NCBI RefSeq assembly: GCF_040655735.1 | Contig: NZ_JBFAKK010000014.1 | Span: forward strand, 124,001 to 188,000 | DNA from: Phytomonospora sp040655735 | Lineage (GTDB): Bacteria; Actinomycetota; Actinomycetes; Mycobacteriales; Micromonosporaceae | Length of the DNA: 64,000 bases | Direction: 5' to 3' | Part shown: positions 58,972 through 64,000 of the stretch, one piece after another | Layout of the letters: each line of letters begins with the position of its first letter | Numbering within the stretch: position 1 is the first letter of the stretch | The notes under the pieces: model-generated | Databases searched by the model: none | What the model was told of the DNA's origin: nothing | The model's input: only the letters and a program-made list of their open reading frames with translations | Made by a program: the position numbers and the translations under genes

Positions 58972-59230
58972 CGGTCAAGGCTAGCCAGGACGCCCGGAAC
59001 TGCTCTGTCGGCGGTGAACGAGGGTGCTCCCATGCCGAGCGAAAATCGCCTCGCCCTTGCCGCTCGGCACTCGCCGCCGGCTCGCCAAGCGCGCACCGGC
59101 CGGCCCTGCCGCCCGCGCAGCTCCTCGGCGAGCGCTGCTCCCCACCGAAAGCGTGGGCCGGCCGTGCCTTCAACCCCTCCGCCGTGGGCCGCCACTCAGC
59201 CCGGCGATGCAGCAATCCACCCGCCTGCCC

Positions 59231-60451
59231 TCACTCCGTCCAACGCAGAGTCCGCAGCAGCTGCCGGAACTCCGTCGCCTTCCCGGCCTGCGCCCTCCCC
59301 GCGCCACCTCCGCGCTTCCCCGCCTTCGCCTTCCCCGCAGCGCCGTCGGCCCCCGCACCGCCGCCCGCGTCCCCGCCCCCATCCCGCTCCCCCGTCACCA
59401 GGACGCGCTGGCCGGCGGCGTCGACCGAGAACACCGTCACCGGCGCGTCGACGGCGGCGAGGGCCTCGGCGATGTACACCGGGTTGAACGCCAGCCGCAG
59501 CGGTTCCCCCTCGTACTCGCACGCGATCGTCTCGGTGCCGTCGGCGGTGCCCTCGGGGCTCCCCGACTCCACGGTGAGGCGACCGTCCTGGGCGATGAGG
59601 CGGAGGCGGGCGTCGCGGTCGGCGACCAGCGACACGCGTCTGGCGGCCAGGGCGAGGGCGGCGGTGTCGACGCGCAGCCGCGTCGGGTATTCCAGCGCGA
59701 TGAGGGCCCGCAGGTCGGGGAGGTGGCCGTCGAGGACGCGGCTGACGCTCGACCGTTCCCCCGCGGTGAAGCCGATCAGCCCGACCGTGCCCTCCTCGTC
59801 GACGTTGGCGCCGATCGTCACCTCCCCGCCGACGGCGCCCAGCGACTTCGCGAGGGCGGCGAGGGTTCTGGCCGGCACGAGGGCCTTGGCGGGGGCGGTG
59901 TGCTTCGGCCGCCAGTCGAGGTCGGCGACGGCCATCCGGTAGCGGTCGGTGGCGGCCAGCCCGATCCGTTCGGCGAGCGCGAGTTCGATGCCCGTGAGCA
60001 CCGGCAGGGTGTCGTCGCGGCCGGCGGCGACGGCGGTCTGCGCCACGGCGTGCGAGAACGCGGCCGCGTCGGCGACCCCGGCGACCGCGGGCATCGGGGG
60101 CGGCGTGGGGTAGTCCTCGACGGGCATGGTCGGCAGGTGGAAGCGGACCTCGCCGCACACCAGCCTGGCCCGGCCCATCTCGACGCTGAACTCGACCCGC
60201 TCGGCGGGCAGCGCGCGGGCGATGTCGGCCAGCACACGCCCGGGCACCAGGGCCCGTCCGGGCTCGGCGACGGTCGCGGGAACGGAGATGCGGCTCGACG
60301 TCTCGTAGTCGAAGCAGGAGATGTCGAGCCGCTCGCCCTCGGCCTCGATCAGCGCGCACGACAGCGACGGGACGGTGGGCCGGATGGGGACGTTGCGGGT
60401 TCCCCAGCGGACCGCCTCGGTGAACGCTTCGTGTTCGATCCGTGCCTTCAC
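59231..60451 (-). CDS. DNA polymerase III beta-clamp homologue (DnaN-like) with unusual C-terminus
   Basis: 406 residues from GTG 60451, with AAAGGAG before it. Three clamp-type domains are visible: FTEAVRWGTRNVPIRPTVPSLSCALIEAEG at the start, FSHAVAQTAVAAGRDDTLPVLTGI in domain two, and ALALAARRVSLVADRDARLRLI in domain three. Near the end a Gly/Ala/Lys-rich insert of about 35 residues splits the last strands, and the protein ends LLRTLRW, not with the MPxRL end of canonical clamps. No dnaA or recF is near, so this is probably an accessory paralogue. Confidence 0.85.
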   Translation of the reverse strand: MKARIEHEAFTEAVRWGTRNVPIRPTVPSLSCALIEAEGERLDISCFDYETSSRISVPATVAEPGRALVPGRVLADIARALPAERVEFSVEMGRARLVCGEVRFHLPTMPVEDYPTPPPMPAVAGVADAAAFSHAVAQTAVAAGRDDTLPVLTGIELALAERIGLAATDRYRMAVADLDWRPKHTAPAKALVPARTLAALAKSLGAVGGEVTIGANVDEEGTVGLIGFTAGERSSVSRVLDGHLPDLRALIALEYPTRLRVDTAALALAARRVSLVADRDARLRLIAQDGRLTVESGSPEGTADGTETIACEYEGEPLRLAFNPVYIAEALAAVDAPVTVFSVDAAGQRVLVTGERDGGGDAGGGAGADGAAGKAKAGKRGGGAGRAQAGKATEFRQLLRTLRWTE

Positions 60452-60509
60452 CGTCGTCTCCTTTGGCTTCGTGTCATCTCTCCGACACGGTGCCACCGGG
60501 GTGCGACAG

Positions 60510-61982
60510 CTACGCGGCCCAGCCCATCGAGCGCTTGACGGCCTTGAGCCAGCGCGCGTAGTCGCGGTCGCGGTCGCGTTCGGGCCGCCAGGTCACGTCG
60601 GCGCGCCACTGCGCCCGCAGCGTGTCCAGGTCGGGCCACAGCCCCACGGCGAGCCCGGCGGCGTAGGCGGCGCCCAGCGCGGTCGTCTCGGGTACGGCCG
60701 GCCGCACGACGGGGACGCCGAGGATGTCGGCCTGGGTCTGCATGAGCAGCGAGTTGACGGTCATGCCCCCGTCGACGCGCAGTTCGCTCAGCTCGACACC
60801 GGAGTCGGCGCGCATCGCGTCGGCGACCTCACGGGTCTGCCAGCACGTCGCCTCCAGGACGGCCCGGGCGATGTGCGCCTTGGTGATGTAGCGGGTCAGG
60901 CCGCAGATCACCCCGCGCGCGTCGGAACGCCAGTGCGGCGCGTAGAGCCCGGAGAACGCCGGCACGATGTAGCAGTCGCCGGTGTCGTCCACAGAGGACG
61001 CCAGCGCCTCGATCTCGTCGGCGCTGTCGATGATGCCGAGGTTGTCGCGCAACCACTGCACGAGCGCGCCGGTGATCGCGATCGACCCTTCCAGGGCGTA
61101 CACCGGGGCCTCGTCGCCGATCCGGTAGGCCAGCGTCGTCACCAGCCCCGCCTTGGACGCCACCGGCGTCTCACCGGTGTTGAGCAGCAGGAAACTGCCC
61201 GTCCCGTAGGTGTTCTTGCCCTCGCCGGGCGCGAAGCAGGTCTGCCCGAACAGCGCCGCCTGCTGGTCGCCGAGCGCGCCGGCCACCGGGATCCCGGCGA
61301 GCTCGCCGCCGGCCTGGCCGTAGATCTCCACCGAGGAACGGATCTCGGGCAGCATCTCGCGCGGCACACCGACCGCGTCGAGCAGCTCGTCGTCCCAGTC
61401 CAGTGTGGACAGGTTCATCAGCATCGTGCGCGAGGCGTTCGTCACGTCGGTGATGTGCCGCCCGGTCAGCTTGAAGATGAGCCACGAGTCGACCGTCCCC
61501 GCGCAGATCTCACCCGCCTCGGCGCGCTCGCGCAGCCCGTCGACGTTGTCGAGCAGCCACCGGATCTTCGGCCCTGCGAAGTAGGTCGCCAGCGGCAGCC
61601 CCGTCACCGCACGGAACCGGTCCTGCCCGCCGTCCTCGGCCAGCTCGCCGATCAGCGCGTCGGTGCGCGTGTCCTGCCACACGATCGCGTTGTGCACCGG
61701 CTCACCGGTCCGGCGGTCCCACAGCACCACCGTCTCGCGCTGGTTGGTGATGCCGATGGCCGCGACGTCGGCCGCCGACAGCCCCGCCTTCGCGATCGCG
61801 CCCGTGGTCACCTCCAGCGCGTCGCGCCAGATCTCGTTCGCGTCGTGCTCCACCCACCCCGGACGCGGGAAGTGCTGGGTCAGTTCACGCTGCTCGACGG
61901 CCACCACCGCCCCGTGCTCGTCGAACACGATGCACCTGGTCGACGTGGTCCCCTGATCGATGGCGGCGACATGCTGGGTCAT
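60510..61982 (-). CDS. glpK: Glycerol kinase
   Basis: 490 residues. N-terminal DQGTTSTRCIVFD, the FGGY signatures (GNTYGTGSF-like YGTGSFLLLNTG and ETTALGAAYAAGLAVG), and GWVEHD near residue 43. It phosphorylates glycerol to glycerol-3-phosphate. No glycerol facilitator or glpD neighbours it. A perfect palindrome lies 69 bp upstream and could be its operator. Confidence 0.96.
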   Translation of the reverse strand: MTQHVAAIDQGTTSTRCIVFDEHGAVVAVEQRELTQHFPRPGWVEHDANEIWRDALEVTTGAIAKAGLSAADVAAIGITNQRETVVLWDRRTGEPVHNAIVWQDTRTDALIGELAEDGGQDRFRAVTGLPLATYFAGPKIRWLLDNVDGLRERAEAGEICAGTVDSWLIFKLTGRHITDVTNASRTMLMNLSTLDWDDELLDAVGVPREMLPEIRSSVEIYGQAGGELAGIPVAGALGDQQAALFGQTCFAPGEGKNTYGTGSFLLLNTGETPVASKAGLVTTLAYRIGDEAPVYALEGSIAITGALVQWLRDNLGIIDSADEIEALASSVDDTGDCYIVPAFSGLYAPHWRSDARGVICGLTRYITKAHIARAVLEATCWQTREVADAMRADSGVELSELRVDGGMTVNSLLMQTQADILGVPVVRPAVPETTALGAAYAAGLAVGLWPDLDTLRAQWRADVTWRPERDRDRDYARWLKAVKRSMGWAA

Positions 61983-62050
61983 GGGGGAGAGTGTGCCGGA
62001 TCACGCGGCGTGGCGGGGATGCACCCACGGTCGCCGGGCCGCCCCCGCCA

Positions 62051-62076
62051 ACTGTCACGGCCCGCTCCGTGACAGT
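62051..62076. promoter_or_regulatory. Perfect 10-bp inverted repeat between glpK and the ABC exporter genes
   Basis: ACTGTCACGG (62051-62060) and CCGTGACAGT (62067-62076) are exact reverse complements with a 6-nt spacer. It lies between divergent genes and so could control either. No regulator gene is adjacent. Confidence 0.55.
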
Positions 62077-62135
62077 CCGCCCAGGCCCGCCCGACGCGAA
62101 CGTCACCCCCGAACCCATCCCGTAGGGTGCCCCCC

Positions 62136-63041
62136 ATGAGTGTCTCCATCAGGGCCACCGACGTGCGCAAAAGCTACGGTGACGTGGTGGCCGTCGACGG
62201 GGTCTCCTTCGAGGTCAACGACGGCGAGTTCTTCGGCATCCTCGGGCCGAACGGCGCGGGCAAGACCACGACCCTCGAGATCGTCGAGGGCCTGCGCGAA
62301 GCCGACTCCGGCAGCATCGAACTCCTCGGCCAGTCACCGTGGCCGCGCAACAAGGCCCTCCTTCCCCGCATGGGCGTCCAGCTCCAGGGCACCGCGTTCT
62401 TCGAGCGCCTGACCGCCCGCGAGCAGCTCGTCACCTTCGGCAGCCTCTACGGCGCCGGCCCCAAGCGCGCCGACGAGATGCTGGAGATCGTCGGACTCAC
62501 CGACAAGGCCGGCACGCGCGTCGAGAAGCTGTCCGGCGGACAGGCCCAGCGCCTGTCCATCGCCTGCGCGCTCGTCCACGACCCCGAGGTCGTCTTCCTC
62601 GACGAGCCCACCGCCGCCCTCGACCCCCAGGCCCGCCGCAACCTCTGGGACCTGCTGCGCACCATCAACGGCCAAGGCCGCACCGTCGTCCTCACCACCC
62701 ACTACATGGACGAGGCCGAACTCCTCTGCGACCGCGTCGCCATCATGGACCGCGGCAAGATCCTCAACATCGACGCGCCCGCCTCGCTCGTCCGCGGCCT
62801 CGACGCACCCACCCGCATCTCCGTCGACAGCGGCGAACTCGCCGCCGAGAAGGTCGCCGCCATCGCCGACGGCGTCGCCGAGGTCGAAGACGACGGCGTG
62901 GCCCTCACCTTCACCACCCGCGACCCGGCGACCGTGCTCACCGCGCTCGCCGAACAGCGCGTCCTCAACGGCCTGCGCGTGCGCGGCGCGACGCTCGAGG
63001 ACGTCTTCCTGGAACTGACCGGACGGGAGTACCGGGCGTGA
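62136..63041 (+). CDS. ABC exporter ATP-binding subunit (DrrA/NatA-like)
   Basis: 301 residues from ATG 62136. Walker A GPNGAGKTT at 37-45, signature KLSGGQAQR, Walker B VVFLDEPTAALDP and H-loop TTHYMDEAE. The C-terminal region from about 220 is typical of drug-exporter ATPases. The stop overlaps the permease start by 4 nt. Substrate unknown. Confidence 0.93.
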   Translation: MSVSIRATDVRKSYGDVVAVDGVSFEVNDGEFFGILGPNGAGKTTTLEIVEGLREADSGSIELLGQSPWPRNKALLPRMGVQLQGTAFFERLTAREQLVTFGSLYGAGPKRADEMLEIVGLTDKAGTRVEKLSGGQAQRLSIACALVHDPEVVFLDEPTAALDPQARRNLWDLLRTINGQGRTVVLTTHYMDEAELLCDRVAIMDRGKILNIDAPASLVRGLDAPTRISVDSGELAAEKVAAIADGVAEVEDDGVALTFTTRDPATVLTALAEQRVLNGLRVRGATLEDVFLELTGREYRA

Positions 63042-64000
63042 CCTCCTACCTCAGCCTCACCAAGGCGATGCTCATCGGGCTGTCGCGCGACAAGAGCACC
63101 CTCTTCTTCACCCTGCTGTTCCCGCTGTTCTTCCTCATCATCTTCGGCGCCCTGTTCAGCGGCGGCCAGAGCAGCCCGAGCAAGGTCGTCCAGATCGGCG
63201 ACGTCCCGGTCCTCGACCAGGTCCTCGCCGCCGACCCCGACGCCTTCGACGAGGTCCTCGAACTGTCCTCCACCGACGACGAGGCCGCGGCCGTCAAGAT
63301 GGTCGAAGACGGCGACGTCGCCGCCGCCGTGAAGCAGAACGGCGACCAGGTCCAGATCTTCTACTCCGCCGCCGACCAGACCACCGCCGGCATCGTCACC
63401 GGTGTCCTTTCGGGCATCGTCAACGAGACCAACCTGCAAGAACTCCAGGTCGCCGCGCCCGAGGTGACCATCACGCAGGTCACCGCCAGCCAGGTCGAGG
63501 ACGAGTCCCTCGGCGCCATCCAGTACCTCATGCCGGGCCTGCTCGGCTGGGCCATCTCCATGTCGGGCGTCTTCGGCGCCGCCATGACCCTGGTCACCTG
63601 GCGCCAGAAGAAGACCCTGCGGCGCATCCGGCTCTCGCCGGTCAGCGTCGGCGCCGTCGTCGGCGCCCGGGTCGGCAACACGCTCCTGCTCGCCCTCATC
63701 CAGCTCGTCGTGTTCGTCGGCGTCGCCTCGCTGCCGTTCTTCGGGCTGAAGCTCACCGACTACTGGTGGATGGCGGTTCCGACGGTGATGATCGGCGCGC
63801 TGGCCTTCCTGTCGATCGGGCTGCTGGTCGGCGCGGTGTCCAAGACCAGCGAGGGCGCCTCGGGCCTGGCGAACCTGATCATCCTGCCGCTGGCCTTCTC
63901 CTCGGGGTCGTTCTACCCGCTGGAGGCGGCGCCGCAGTGGCTCCAGGCCATCTCGTACGTGTCGCCGCTGCGGTACCTCAACGAGGCGATGCTCGACGTG
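63038..64000 (+). CDS. ABC-2 type exporter permease, truncated by the window edge
   Basis: 321 codons are present from GTG 63038; the frame is open to the last base. First transmembrane helix at about 20-42, a large extracytoplasmic domain of about 135 residues, then further helices starting near residue 170 (LMPGLLGWAISMSGVFGAAM...) with ABC2_membrane-type motifs (SGSFYPLEAAPQWLQAISYVSPLRYLNEAM) near the end. Coupled to the ATPase gene before it. About 30-60 residues are probably missing. Confidence 0.9.
   Translation, partial: MTSYLSLTKAMLIGLSRDKSTLFFTLLFPLFFLIIFGALFSGGQSSPSKVVQIGDVPVLDQVLAADPDAFDEVLELSSTDDEAAAVKMVEDGDVAAAVKQNGDQVQIFYSAADQTTAGIVTGVLSGIVNETNLQELQVAAPEVTITQVTASQVEDESLGAIQYLMPGLLGWAISMSGVFGAAMTLVTWRQKKTLRRIRLSPVSVGAVVGARVGNTLLLALIQLVVFVGVASLPFFGLKLTDYWWMAVPTVMIGALAFLSIGLLVGAVSKTSEGASGLANLIILPLAFSSGSFYPLEAAPQWLQAISYVSPLRYLNEAMLDV

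Overview
The window is high-GC DNA from an actinobacterium (Actinomycetota). Support comes from a WhiB regulator, the fused actinobacterial 2-oxoglutarate enzyme Kgd with a DUF6104 partner, nickel superoxide dismutase, a streptogrisin-type protease, an ECF41 sigma factor and an actinomycete integrative element. A filamentous relative of the Streptosporangiales, Micromonosporaceae or Glycomycetaceae is my guess; the sequence alone does not settle the family.

Layout. 1-5577: right end of an actinomycete integrative and conjugative element (AICE): 3' part of an FtsK-like transfer gene, a palindromic control region, then a tightly coupled run (two small Cys proteins, prim-pol, RepA-like ATPase, excisionase, integrase) ending at the 3' end of the initiator tRNA-fMet gene. 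5.7-17.8 kb: housekeeping genes (rdgB-rph) and accessory genes: two TetR regulators with hydrolase or monooxygenase partners, a PhzF isomerase, an ECF41 sigma factor with a matching promoter, a second sigma factor with an NTF2-like tail, a serine hydrolase, and a frameshifted gene next to a 23-bp tandem repeat. 18.1-20.3 kb: tRNA-Leu, a BCP peroxiredoxin and a secreted S1 protease. 20.5-23.2 kb: a nickel/cobalt ECF transporter operon preceded by a Nur-like box; it may feed the NiSOD gene at 35.7 kb. 24.4-30.6 kb: a divergent copper and thiol-redox cluster (sigma factor, MauE, DsbA-like protein and a membrane protein one way; zinc-finger anti-sigma, CopC-CopD and YcnI the other). Three of its exported proteins are predicted to begin with His after signal cleavage. 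31.1-32.6 kb: lipid kinase and whiB with two Crp-type boxes.

32.67-35.25 kb is about 2.6 kb without a convincing gene. It holds tandem arrays of 8-, 12-, 9- and 7-bp G-rich units, a C-rich block and a degenerate array with a period of about 120 bp. This is the least explained part of the window.

35.2-49 kb: RsbW-like kinase, sodN, malic enzyme, a lipoprotein, a quinone oxidoreductase, ArsR-, LysR- and AraC-type regulators, a TDT transporter, a second FAD monooxygenase, a Gfo/Idh/MocA oxidoreductase and a tandem pair of anchored proteins. 49-58 kb: DUF6104 and kgd, a STAS protein, a hotdog protein, an OmpR/histidine kinase pair and an HtrA-like protease that lacks a PDZ domain. 58-64 kb: a HEAT-like protein, a beta-clamp (DnaN) homologue with an odd C-terminus, glycerol kinase and an ABC exporter that runs off the right edge.
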